Of a stretch of DNA of 64,000 nt, positions 1 to 8,588 are shown in pieces. Origin of the DNA: JABGQS01 sp963666505 (GTDB lineage: Bacteria; Bacillota; Clostridia; Christensenellales; SZUA-584); the NCBI GenBank assembly GCA_963666505.2, contig CAXXXL010000001.1, positions 558,001 to 622,000 of the forward strand, read 5' to 3'. The position numbers and the translations under genes were made by a program. The notes below the pieces were generated by a model, which saw only the letters and a program-made list of their open reading frames with translations, searched no databases and was not told the DNA's origin. Position 1 is the stretch's first letter. Each line of letters starts with the position of its first letter.

Positions 1-509
1 TTAAAGTTTTTGAATTTTACGAAAACCCGGATAATTACGTAACTACGAAGCCAAAGGTAACCTATACTTATATGACGGCGGCTCATGTGCCATTTGTGTT
101 TAATAAGTACGGGAGCGTACTATCATATAATCAGAGCCGCAACTGGGAAAACACCGACGTGTATCTCGGACAGTATAAGTTTATTACCAAGCATATGACA
201 GCAAGTATATCTACAATAATTGAGAACGACCCGGACAGCATAATAATCATTATGTCTGACCACGGCATACGGTATCATGCAGACTGCGGGAAAAAGCATA
301 CTTTTTATATAACAGACAAGGACTCCTGCCGGATTATGAATGCGGTATATATAAAGGGCGAACAGTACGATATGGAAGGGCTTTCCGCAATTAACACTCT
401 GCGATATGTTCTAAGCCTTTACGACGGTGTAGATTATTCGCCTATTGAAGACCCGATAACGTCAGATTCTCCTGACAGATTAAAGGGAATCATACCAAAA
501 CCAAGATAG
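1..509 (+). CDS. Sulfatase/LTA-synthase-like protein, C-terminal part (cut by window start)
   Basis: The reading frame is open from base 3 to the stop at 507-509, so the gene begins before the window. The visible ~168 residues carry an alkaline-phosphatase/sulfatase-superfamily C-terminal pattern: AAHVPF, then IMSDHG with the metal-binding Asp-His pair, then a short tail. It matches the C-terminal third of the complete gene 93 bases downstream (CPHAPF, LSDHG), so the two are tandem paralogs. Members of this superfamily transfer phosphoglycerol or phosphoethanolamine to surface polymers on the outer face of the membrane. The membrane part is not visible and the substrate is unknown. Confidence 0.75.
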   Translation, partial: KVFEFYENPDNYVTTKPKVTYTYMTAAHVPFVFNKYGSVLSYNQSRNWENTDVYLGQYKFITKHMTASISTIIENDPDSIIIIMSDHGIRYHADCGKKHTFYITDKDSCRIMNAVYIKGEQYDMEGLSAINTLRYVLSLYDGVDYSPIEDPITSDSPDRLKGIIPKPR

Positions 510-601
510 CAGAATATAGATGTATCAGCAGGAGTGATACAACAGAATTTGGTCGCTAGCATCAAATAGCAGCAGAAGTGATAACAGAATGGAGTACAGA
601 C

Positions 602-2089
602 ATGAGCAGCGAAAACCAAACGAATAGGCCTGACAAAGGCTCATACAGCGATAAATTTAAAACATTGATAGACCTTGCATTTATCGCTTTTTGCGCTGGG
701 TTGTCAATGTTTTATCTTTTTACAGGGAACACTACGGAGCTTGAGTTTAGAGAGATCGTATTGCCGCTTCTTATTTTTTCAGCGATAGGCTGGCTGGTTT
801 ATATAATACTTCGGCTTATACTGAAGAAACCAAGAAAAGCAGCTATTCTTTCTGGCATCGTGATGGCTGTAGTTACAAACGCCGGCATGCTTTATGACAA
901 ACTGGGATATGTTCTGGTTTTGATTATAAGCACAGTATTTATTGCTGCTGTTTTTGTAGTTGTTTTGCGGTTTTTAAAACCGGGAGTGGCAGCAAAGATA
1001 GAGTATATTGCAGCTGGTGTGCTCGCTGGTCTAATACTTTTTAATACGATTATTAGCGTTCCGCAGCTAATTGAAAACAAGAAGCTTTCAGGTGAAGCGG
1101 CGGATAAAGCCGCATCGCTAGAACAAATAGAGATTCCTGCGCAGTACAGCAGTAAACAAAGCGATCTGTCAAATATATATATTTTCATATTCGACGAGCT
1201 TGCAGGCTCGCAGTGCATGGACGAGGTGTTTGGATATGATAACACATGGTTCTATAACGATATGAGGGAGCTTGGGTTCAGTGTGTCAGACGACTGTACA
1301 AACCATGAACAGTTCACGATGGAAACGCTGTCTGGACTGTTCAGCCTTGAATATGCATTCGACTACGATACTTATGGGGCGTTTGCGTGTCGTGAGCGGT
1401 TTGAAGATGCGAGGTTCTTTCATATTATGGAGGATATAGATTACGATTTGTATGAAACTGAAGTTTCGGGCTTTGTAGATTTTGAGCCTAGAATGCAGTA
1501 CGGTAAAAACAGGAAGTATCATACTACAGAGGACGGGAGCACAACAGTTGAAGTTATTGCGGACCGCACACTTTTTGGGCCTGCGGCTGATGCGCTGGGA
1601 ATCTTCCCGGATACATATAAACTGTATGATGAGATATTGACATATTATACTCTGCCGGAGAGCTATACATATGAAAACGCACTGACGTTTACTTATATAT
1701 GCTGCCCGCATGCACCGTTCATATATGATATAAACGGCAGCCCGGTCGACAAAGAGCACAGTATGGACTGGACAGACTCTAAGTATTTCCTTGAGCAGTA
1801 TGAATATATGTGCAAGCGTATAACACAAGCGATGGACGGCATTGTAGAAAACGACCCTGATGCTGTAATATTAGTACTTTCAGATCATGGGGTGAAGGCG
1901 AACAAACATCTTTGGGACGGACCACAGACTACGTATGAGCAGTCTACAGATACTTTCTTTGCAGTTTATACAGGAGGCCGGGACGATCTTGGGGATATAA
2001 GCGGTCTTTGCGGAGCGAATGTTTTAAGGACGGTCATGAACAAAGAATTTGGGTTTGAACTTGATATGACAGCAGTTCCGGGGAATTGA
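602..2089 (+). CDS. Membrane sulfatase / LTA-synthase-like phosphotransferase
   Basis: The start chosen is ATG 602, preceded by GGAG at 591-594 with a 7-base spacer; a GTG at 578 is in frame but has no ribosome site. The 495-residue product has about five hydrophobic segments in residues 15-165, a linker, then an extracytoplasmic alkaline-phosphatase-superfamily domain. Visible motifs are IFIFDELAGS (first metal-binding acidic residue), a Thr-rich EQFTMETLSGLFS stretch that could hold the nucleophile, CPHAPF, and LVLSDHG (metal Asp-His). This architecture is typical of lipoteichoic-acid synthases and related head-group transferases. Its position ahead of a glycerophosphotransferase fusion and a phosphonate pathway suggests it assembles or decorates a surface polymer. 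The donor is unknown. Confidence 0.8.
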   Translation: MSSENQTNRPDKGSYSDKFKTLIDLAFIAFCAGLSMFYLFTGNTTELEFREIVLPLLIFSAIGWLVYIILRLILKKPRKAAILSGIVMAVVTNAGMLYDKLGYVLVLIISTVFIAAVFVVVLRFLKPGVAAKIEYIAAGVLAGLILFNTIISVPQLIENKKLSGEAADKAASLEQIEIPAQYSSKQSDLSNIYIFIFDELAGSQCMDEVFGYDNTWFYNDMRELGFSVSDDCTNHEQFTMETLSGLFSLEYAFDYDTYGAFACRERFEDARFFHIMEDIDYDLYETEVSGFVDFEPRMQYGKNRKYHTTEDGSTTVEVIADRTLFGPAADALGIFPDTYKLYDEILTYYTLPESYTYENALTFTYICCPHAPFIYDINGSPVDKEHSMDWTDSKYFLEQYEYMCKRITQAMDGIVENDPDAVILVLSDHGVKANKHLWDGPQTTYEQSTDTFFAVYTGGRDDLGDISGLCGANVLRTVMNKEFGFELDMTAVPGN

Positions 2090-2181
2090 ACTTTGCATGC
2101 TAAAAGTTCGGACTATATAAAAACAAGGTCGGAATATCGGCTTTAATAAAGAAAACATAGAGTGCACAGGGTGAAAGACAT

Positions 2182-4263
2182 ATGGAACTAATCAACAAAA
2201 TCATCGGCATACCGCTTGGCTATATAATGTGGCTGTGCTATATACTGTTCAAAAACTACGGGATCGCTATAGTGCTGTTTACTTTGCTTACAAAGGCGCT
2301 TATGTTTCCGCTGAACATTTGGGTACAGAAGAATTCGATAAAGATGGTAAAGCTTAAGCCCCGGCTTAATGAGATAGCTGCGTCCTGCGTTGGGAGCAAA
2401 GACATGGTCGCCGAAAAGCAGATGGCTTTATATAAGCAGGAAAAATACCGGCCGCTTGCCGGAACCCTGCCGCTGCTTATACAGATACCCATCATACTCG
2501 GGCTTATAGCGGTGGTTTACAACCCGCTGCAGCACCTTCTGCATATAGATTCAAATATAATAGAAGCTCTGACAAACAAGGCTATGGAGCTGAGTGGAGT
2601 GACCGAGCTTGGTTCCGGCGCTCATATGAAGATAGTCGAGATGGTCAACGACCCGGCGTATATCAATGCATTTTCGAGCATAAATATACCAGGTATGGCA
2701 GAGGCTATTGAAAAGATAAGGGCGCTGAATCTTGATTTTCTTGGGTTTAACCTTTCAAGCACACCGAGCATTACTGTGTGGAACAAACTGCTGCTGATAC
2801 CGCTGCTTTCGGGCGGCAGTGCATTCCTGCTTTCTGTAGTACAGAACAAAGTCAACGTTCTGCAGCGTGAAGCAGGGTGGTTCGGAAGATGGGGGATGGC
2901 TATATTCCTAACGCTGTTCTCGCTCTATTTTGCTTTCATAGTGCCTGCAGGCGTCGGCTTATACTGGATATTGAGCAACATTATTTCACTACTGCTTATG
3001 TTGGTCGTAAACATGATTTATCCTCCGAAGAAGTATATCGACTATGAAGCGCTGGAGAAGAGCAAAGAAGCGCTGGAGAAGAGCAAAGAACTCGAAAAGA
3101 AACTAAAACCGACTGCTGAACAAAAAGCAAAGGCGAAAGCAGATTATAAGCGGTTTTTGGATGAAAAAAACGTTAAGAGGCTTGTGTTCTATTCCGAAAA
3201 AAGCGGCTTTTATAAATATTTCAAGGGTGTTATAGAGTATATAACGAACAACTCGGATATAGTTATCCACTATGTAACAAGCGACCCTAACGATCAGGTC
3301 TTTGATATGGACAACCCGCAGATTGTGCCATATTACATTGATGACAACAGGCTTATCGTGCTGTTTATGAAGATAGAGGCGGATATGTTCGTGATGACGA
3401 TGTCTGACATACAGCAGTTTCACTTAAAGCGCTCGCTTGTAAAGAAGAACATGGAGTATGTCTATATGTTCCATTATCCGCTGAGCACAACGATGGTGCT
3501 TCGCAAAGGTGCGCTCGACCATTACAATACAATATTCTGTGTTGGTGAGTTCCAGTTTGACGAAATAAGGCAGACGGAGAAACATTACAAACTGCCAGAA
3601 AAGAATCTTGTGCTATGCGGCTATTCTATGCTGGAGGAACTGCAGGAAAGATATGACGCAATGGAAAAAACAGTGCGGGAGAACAAGAAGATACTCATTG
3701 CTCCCTCGTGGCAGGAGGATAACATACTGGACAGCTGCATACACGAAATATTAGGTGAACTGCTCGGCAAAGGGTATGAGGTGGTAGTAAGGCCGCATCC
3801 TGAGTATGTAAAAAGATATGCCGCAAATATGAACTCTATCGTGGAGCGATACGGGGATTATGAAGGCAATGATTTGTGCTTCGAGCTGGATTTCAGCGAC
3901 AGCAGCTCTATATTCAACTCTGACCTCGTGATAAGCGACTGGTCGGGCACTGCATATGAAGCTGCGTTCGTGACGAAAAAACCGGTCATATTCATAAACA
4001 CACCGCCCAAGATAAACAATCCTGAATATGATGCTATAGAAGCACAGCCGCTGGAGATGGTACTGCGGGATGAAATCGGTATTCAGGTGGAACCGGACAG
4101 AATGGAAGAACTGTGTCCGGCTATAGAAGAGCTTCTTGCCTCCGGAGAAAAGTATGCTGTAAGGATAGAAGAGATAAGGGACAAGTGTATTGCTAACTTC
4201 GGAAAGAGTGCGCAGATAGGCGGACAATATATTATAGATAAATTAACTGACAAGGGAAATTGA
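2182..4263 (+). CDS. YidC/Oxa1 insertase domain fused to CDP-glycerol glycerophosphotransferase-like domain
   Basis: This is a 693-residue fusion. Residues 1-285 look like a YidC/Oxa1 insertase: LLTKALMFPLNIWVQKNS, a charged loop with MALYKQEKYRP, LPLLIQIPIILGL and later membrane segments ending in VNMIYPPKK. A charged linker (285-325) contains a tandem EALEKSK repeat. Residues 330-690 resemble the TagB/TagF family of CDP-glycerol glycerophosphotransferases, with IAPSWQED, VVRPHPEY and SDWSGTAYEA. TagF-type enzymes build glycerol-phosphate polymers at the inner membrane face. Here the YidC part could act as membrane anchor, flippase-like partner or true insertase. The gene ends one base before the phosphonopyruvate decarboxylase start, so it is co-transcribed with the phosphonate genes. 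Confidence 0.85.
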   Translation: MELINKIIGIPLGYIMWLCYILFKNYGIAIVLFTLLTKALMFPLNIWVQKNSIKMVKLKPRLNEIAASCVGSKDMVAEKQMALYKQEKYRPLAGTLPLLIQIPIILGLIAVVYNPLQHLLHIDSNIIEALTNKAMELSGVTELGSGAHMKIVEMVNDPAYINAFSSINIPGMAEAIEKIRALNLDFLGFNLSSTPSITVWNKLLLIPLLSGGSAFLLSVVQNKVNVLQREAGWFGRWGMAIFLTLFSLYFAFIVPAGVGLYWILSNIISLLLMLVVNMIYPPKKYIDYEALEKSKEALEKSKELEKKLKPTAEQKAKAKADYKRFLDEKNVKRLVFYSEKSGFYKYFKGVIEYITNNSDIVIHYVTSDPNDQVFDMDNPQIVPYYIDDNRLIVLFMKIEADMFVMTMSDIQQFHLKRSLVKKNMEYVYMFHYPLSTTMVLRKGALDHYNTIFCVGEFQFDEIRQTEKHYKLPEKNLVLCGYSMLEELQERYDAMEKTVRENKKILIAPSWQEDNILDSCIHEILGELLGKGYEVVVRPHPEYVKRYAANMNSIVERYGDYEGNDLCFELDFSDSSSIFNSDLVISDWSGTAYEAAFVTKKPVIFINTPPKINNPEYDAIEAQPLEMVLRDEIGIQVEPDRMEELCPAIEELLASGEKYAVRIEEIRDKCIANFGKSAQIGGQYIIDKLTDKGN
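3046..3087 (+). repeat. 21-bp tandem direct repeat (two copies) in the fusion linker
   Basis: The 21-base unit beginning gaagcgctggag is present twice back to back at 3046-3066 and 3067-3087. It encodes the heptad EALEKSK twice, inside the charged helical linker between the YidC-like and TagF-like halves. A seven-residue unit fits a coiled-coil register, and slippage would lengthen or shorten the linker without a frameshift. Confidence 0.9.
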
Positions 4264-4264
4264 T

Positions 4265-5398
4265 ATGGATGTAAAATTGTTTCTGGAAGGTATAAAGAGT
4301 ATAGGGGTTGAAAGTTTTTATGGCGTCCCGGATTCGCAGCTAAAAGCCTTATGTGATTTGCTGTACGAGAAGTACGGAGTGGGCAAAGAACATATTGTGA
4401 CGGCAAACGAAGGAGCGGCCGTCGGCCTCGCGGCAGGACATTACCTTGCTACAGGCAAGCCTGCTTTGGTGTATATGCAGAACAGCGGGATAGGCAACTC
4501 TGTTAATCCTATAGCTTCGCTTCTCAGCGATGATGTTTATGCGATACCCTGCATATTCGTTATTGGATGGAGGGGAGAGCCGGGCAGGAAAGATGAACCC
4601 CAGCACGCATTTCAGGGGAAGGCCACACTGCCGATGCTTGATGTGCTGGATATCACACATTCAGTTATTAACGGCGAGACAACAGAGGAAGAGTTCAGTT
4701 TGCTTATAAAGAATGCGGCGGAGTACGTTGCAAACGGTAAAAGCTGTGCGTTCGTTATAAAAAAAGGAGCGCTGAGCTATGATGGGAAAGCTGCATACAA
4801 AAATGATAATAAGATGAGTCGTGAGGATGCTATACGCGTTATTGCGCAAAATGCGGACGAAGAAGATGTATTCGTATCTACAACGGGCAAGGCCTCTAGA
4901 GAGCTATTTGAGATACGTGAAGCGCAGGGCAAAGGACATGCTCATGACTTTTTAACTGTAGGTTCTATGGGGCATTCGTCGATGATCGCGCTAGGCATTG
5001 CAATGGAGAAAAAAGGCACAAGGGTGTGGTGCTTAGACGGAGACGGTGCAATGGTGATGCACCTTGGAAGTGCGCTTATAGAAGCGCAGCAGAAGTGCGA
5101 AAACCTTGTTCATATAGTGCTAAACAACGAAGCTCATGAATCTGTGGGCGGAATGCCGGTCGCTATGGGCAGAGCGGATTTCTGCGCAATTGCGAAGGCG
5201 CTTGGATATGATTATTACAGATGCGTGTCTGATGAAGACGGCTTGAAGAGCTGTATAGAGCAGATCAAAGCCGGTAAAGGCACGGTTCTTGTTGAGGTAA
5301 AAGTTGCGATTGGGTCAAGGAAAGACCTGGGGCGGCCGACGACCACGCCAAAAGAGAACAAACAGGCATTGATGGAATATCTCAGCGAAAGGAAATAA
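4265..5398 (+). CDS. aepY: Phosphonopyruvate decarboxylase
   Basis: This thiamine-diphosphate enzyme should convert phosphonopyruvate to phosphonoacetaldehyde, the irreversible step that pulls phosphonate synthesis forward. The 377-residue length is typical. The N-terminal pyrimidine-binding half has YGVPDSQLK and the catalytic Glu in TANEGAAVGLAAGH. The C-terminal half has the GDG...NN diphosphate motif (LDGDGAMVMHLGS ... LNNEAHESVGG). The GRKDEPQH segment in the middle is characteristic of the family. It sits between the YidC-TagF fusion (2-base gap) and the nucleotidyltransferase (3-base gap), within a cluster that also encodes PEP mutase, so the pathway assignment is well supported. Confidence 0.92.
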   Translation: MDVKLFLEGIKSIGVESFYGVPDSQLKALCDLLYEKYGVGKEHIVTANEGAAVGLAAGHYLATGKPALVYMQNSGIGNSVNPIASLLSDDVYAIPCIFVIGWRGEPGRKDEPQHAFQGKATLPMLDVLDITHSVINGETTEEEFSLLIKNAAEYVANGKSCAFVIKKGALSYDGKAAYKNDNKMSREDAIRVIAQNADEEDVFVSTTGKASRELFEIREAQGKGHAHDFLTVGSMGHSSMIALGIAMEKKGTRVWCLDGDGAMVMHLGSALIEAQQKCENLVHIVLNNEAHESVGGMPVAMGRADFCAIAKALGYDYYRCVSDEDGLKSCIEQIKAGKGTVLVEVKVAIGSRKDLGRPTTTPKENKQALMEYLSERK

Positions 5399-5401
5399 CC
5401 G

Positions 5402-6133
5402 ATGAAGGCATTGATATTAAACTCCGGCATAGGCAAACGCATGGGGGACATAACAAAGAACAGACCAAAATGCATGACGCAGATCGGCACAGGGTTTACT
5501 ATAATCAGCTGGCAGCTTGACGTGCTGAAAAAAGCTGGTGTTGAGCAGGTGGTTATCACCACCGGTCCGTTTGCGAAAGCGCTTGAGGAATATGTATTAT
5601 CGCTTGATACCGGTATGGATTTTGAGTTTGTTGCAAACCCGGAATATGACAGCACGAACTATATATATTCGATTTACTGTGCAAAAGACATCTTAGAGGA
5701 CGATATAATATTGCTCCACGGTGATTTGGTTTTTGAAACTGCAGTGGCTCGGGATATAGTTGGCAGCAAAGAAAGCTGCGTTGTTGTCGACTCCACGCTT
5801 CCTCTTCCGGAAAAGGACTTCAAAGCAAGGCTTAAGGGAAGCAGGGTATTAGAAGTGAGCACAAAGATATTCGGTGAAGACTGCGCAGCTTGTCAGCCGT
5901 TTTACAATATCCGTAAAGAGGATATGCTGATGTGGCTTGATGAGATAACGCTTTTCTGCAAGAGCGGGCGGCGGGGAGTATACGCTGAAGAAGCGCTGAA
6001 CGGCATTACGGACAGACTTGAGCTTTGTGCGGCAGAGCAAGCCGGCAGGTTGTGCAGCGAGATAGATAATGAAGACGACTTGAAAGTGATTTCATCACGA
6101 TTTATGAAAATGGTTGAATCGGAAAGGATATAG
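5402..6133 (+). CDS. LicC/PntC-like nucleotidyltransferase
   Basis: A 243-residue single-domain NTP transferase. The N-terminal signature is ALILNSGIGKRMG followed by NRPKCM, a variant of the GxGxRxxxxTxxxPK nucleotide-binding loop. ILLHGDLVFE holds the metal-binding Asp, and YIYSIYCAKD resembles the choline-phosphate cytidylyltransferase LicC. Relatives activate phosphocholine or 2-aminoethylphosphonate with CTP. Because it is wedged between phosphonopyruvate decarboxylase and PEP mutase and no aminotransferase is present, the likely substrate is 2-hydroxyethylphosphonate or another phosphonate. That substrate is inference; activation of a sugar phosphate or phosphocholine cannot be excluded. 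Confidence 0.82.
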   Translation: MKALILNSGIGKRMGDITKNRPKCMTQIGTGFTIISWQLDVLKKAGVEQVVITTGPFAKALEEYVLSLDTGMDFEFVANPEYDSTNYIYSIYCAKDILEDDIILLHGDLVFETAVARDIVGSKESCVVVDSTLPLPEKDFKARLKGSRVLEVSTKIFGEDCAACQPFYNIRKEDMLMWLDEITLFCKSGRRGVYAEEALNGITDRLELCAAEQAGRLCSEIDNEDDLKVISSRFMKMVESERI

Positions 6134-6135
6134 AA

Positions 6136-7428
6136 ATGAAAAGTGTATATGTCTGTTTCAGTACCGACATAATTCACTGCGGGCATCTGAACATATTGAG
6201 AAAAGCTGCGGAACTCGGGGAGCTTACCGTGGGGGTGCTGACAGATGAAGTCATTGCATCGTATAAGAGGTATCCGCTTATTCCTCTTGCTGAGCGTATC
6301 GAGATGTTTGGCAGCATACGCAGTGTTTCACGAGTAGTGGTTCAGGACGCTCTTGAATATGACGACATACTTGAAGAACTGCGCCCCGATATCGTTGTGC
6401 ACGGTGACAATTGGAGAACTGGTTATCAGGCGGAGATAAGGGAGAGGATAATAGAGCAGCTGGAGAAATGGGGCGGCGAGCTTGTAGAGTTTCCGTATAC
6501 GCAGACGCCAACAGAGGATATAATAACAAGGCTTGACAAGGTGCTTTCAATGCCGGAAAACAGGAGATGCAGATTAAAGAAGCTGCTTAGTTATAAGCCG
6601 TGCTTGTCTGTTATAGAGGCACACAGCGGACTGAGCGGGCTTATCGCCGAGAAAACCAGGGTACAGACGGCAAAAGGCATAAAAGAGTTTGATGCGATAT
6701 GGGTGTCCAGCCTTTGTGATTCTACTGTTAAAGGGAAACCGGATATTGAGCTGGTTGACATGACGTCACGAATACACACCATAGAAGAGATAATGGACGT
6801 AACTACAAAGCCTATCATACTGGATGGAGACACCGGAGGGCTGGTAGAGCACTTTGTATTCAATATAAGAACGCTGGAACGTATGGGCGTTTCTGCTATA
6901 ATAATAGAGGACAAGAACGGACTTAAAAAGAACTCGCTGTTTGGAACGCAGGTGGAGCAGACGCAGGCAAGCGTTGAGGAATTCTGCGAAAAGGTCCATG
7001 CAGGAAAGAATGCGCTTAAAACAAAGGATTTTATGATAATAGCACGCTGTGAGAGCTTGATACTAGAAAAAGGTCTGGATGACGCCCTTGAGCGCTGCAA
7101 CGCCTACGTCAAAGCGGGGGCGGACGGGATAATGATACATTCACGCAGCAAGCAGCCGGACGAAGTGCTGGAATTCTGCGCAAGGTTCCGCCAGAACAAT
7201 AAGAGCATTCCTATAGTGGCGGTACCGACGACGTATAACAGCATCACGGAGGAAGAGCTTGCGGAGAATGGTGTGAACATAGTTATACATGCGAACCATC
7301 TTATAAGAAGCATGTTTCCGGCCATGCAGAAAACAGCAGAACAGATACTTTTAAACGGAAGGTCGCTTGAGGCAAGTGAAGACTGCATGCCTATAAAGCA
7401 GATACTAACGCTTATACCCGACCAGTAA
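6136..7428 (+). CDS. aepX: Phosphoenolpyruvate mutase with N-terminal cytidylyltransferase domain
   Basis: The 430-residue protein has two domains. Residues 1-140 are a nucleotidylyltransferase of the TagD/CTP:phosphoethanolamine type, with the HxGH nucleotide motif (HCGH, 14-17) and TPTEDIITRL in place of the usual RTxGIST. Residues 150-430 are a PEP mutase barrel: ILDGDTGG, then IIEDKNGLKKNSL with the signature EDK at 258-260 and NS at 266-267, then IARCESL. PEP mutase forms the C-P bond (PEP to phosphonopyruvate), the committed step of almost all phosphonate biosynthesis. The start codon is 2 bases after the upstream stop. The N-terminal domain gives this operon a second nucleotide-activating activity. 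Confidence 0.93.
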   Translation: MKSVYVCFSTDIIHCGHLNILRKAAELGELTVGVLTDEVIASYKRYPLIPLAERIEMFGSIRSVSRVVVQDALEYDDILEELRPDIVVHGDNWRTGYQAEIRERIIEQLEKWGGELVEFPYTQTPTEDIITRLDKVLSMPENRRCRLKKLLSYKPCLSVIEAHSGLSGLIAEKTRVQTAKGIKEFDAIWVSSLCDSTVKGKPDIELVDMTSRIHTIEEIMDVTTKPIILDGDTGGLVEHFVFNIRTLERMGVSAIIIEDKNGLKKNSLFGTQVEQTQASVEEFCEKVHAGKNALKTKDFMIIARCESLILEKGLDDALERCNAYVKAGADGIMIHSRSKQPDEVLEFCARFRQNNKSIPIVAVPTTYNSITEEELAENGVNIVIHANHLIRSMFPAMQKTAEQILLNGRSLEASEDCMPIKQILTLIPDQ

Positions 7429-7439
7429 GGAGACGCAGA

Positions 7440-8573
7440 ATGCAGTTTATGCCTTTTTCGCCGGTAGATATACGTTTTGCCACTGTGCAGGCTTTTAACG
7501 AGCTGCTATCTTCTCTTACGGAAAAACGCACACTAATTGTTGCAAGCAGCGGCACGTTGGGCAGGTTGAAAGCAGTTAAGGCACTTGGCGCACTTATAAA
7601 CGCGCAGAGCAGCTGTCTTATCAGCGATATAACGCCCAACCCTTCGGTGGATGACGTTCGCAGGCAAGTGAACTTGCTGAAGAACGAAGAGGTATTCGGG
7701 CGTATAATAGCGATTGGCGGAGGAAGCAGTATTGACCTTGCAAAGGCTGTAAGCGCGCTGCAGGGCCTGGCGAAGACGCATGAAGCAAGCTATGAAGAAA
7801 TCGTTCGGGCTATTTCTGATAAGACGTTCTTTGACGGCTGTGAGCCTGCGGATATTATAGCGGTGCCTACGACGGCAGGAACCGGCTCTGAGGTTACAAG
7901 GTGGGCGACGGTCTGGGATTTTGAAAATACAAGGAAGCTTTCCGTTGAGCACTTAGGATGCTATCCGAAGCTTGCGGTGATGGTGCCGGAGCTGACGAAG
8001 AGCATGGGGCAGAGGCTGTCTCTTGCAACGGGGCTTGATGCACTTAGCCATGCGATGGAGGGCTATTGGGCAAAAGGGCGCAATCCGCTTTCACAGGCAT
8101 TGGCGCTTGATTCGATAGAGCGGATAAAGGAAGCGCTTCCTGCTGTACTTGAGCGCCCCGATGGTATCGGCGCAAGAGAGCAGATGTGCCTTGGGTCTTT
8201 GCTGGCAGGGCTTTCATTTTCGACGACTAAGACGACGGCATGCCACAGCATATCGTATCCGCTGACAATGGACTATGGCGTAGAACACGGGTTTGCAGCG
8301 GCGCTGACACTTTCGCAGATGATGAAGATAAACGCTGCCGCTGTTCCGGAGCTTGAAAAAGTATTAAGGATTTTCGGCGGCGTCGAAAGTTTTGAAGGAT
8401 GGCTGAAGGAGGTCTCGCAGGGCATACAGGAGCTTAGACTTTCGGCTTTCGGGATAGATGAAGACGGTATAGAGGCAATTGCAAAAGGAGCTTTTACGCT
8501 GGGAAGGATGGACAACAACCCGGCGCCAATGGATATTGATTCAGTTAAAAAAGTTTTGAAAAACATTCTATAG
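7440..8573 (+). CDS. Iron-type alcohol dehydrogenase, probable phosphonoacetaldehyde reductase
   Basis: A 377-residue group III (iron-containing) alcohol dehydrogenase. It has the NAD(P)-binding GGGSSIDLAK, then AVPTTAGTGSEVTRWA, and the metal-ligand regions LDALSHAMEGYW and ACHSISYPLTMDYGVEHG. Within a cluster encoding PEP mutase and phosphonopyruvate decarboxylase, the expected reaction is reduction of phosphonoacetaldehyde to 2-hydroxyethylphosphonate, as in the PhpC subgroup. No 2-aminoethylphosphonate transaminase is present, which favours the hydroxy product. Start ATG 7440 is preceded by aaggag. Enzyme family is clear; the exact substrate is inferred from context. Confidence 0.86.
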   Translation: MQFMPFSPVDIRFATVQAFNELLSSLTEKRTLIVASSGTLGRLKAVKALGALINAQSSCLISDITPNPSVDDVRRQVNLLKNEEVFGRIIAIGGGSSIDLAKAVSALQGLAKTHEASYEEIVRAISDKTFFDGCEPADIIAVPTTAGTGSEVTRWATVWDFENTRKLSVEHLGCYPKLAVMVPELTKSMGQRLSLATGLDALSHAMEGYWAKGRNPLSQALALDSIERIKEALPAVLERPDGIGAREQMCLGSLLAGLSFSTTKTTACHSISYPLTMDYGVEHGFAAALTLSQMMKINAAAVPELEKVLRIFGGVESFEGWLKEVSQGIQELRLSAFGIDEDGIEAIAKGAFTLGRMDNNPAPMDIDSVKKVLKNIL

Positions 8574-8588
8574 ATACGGAGGGACAAT

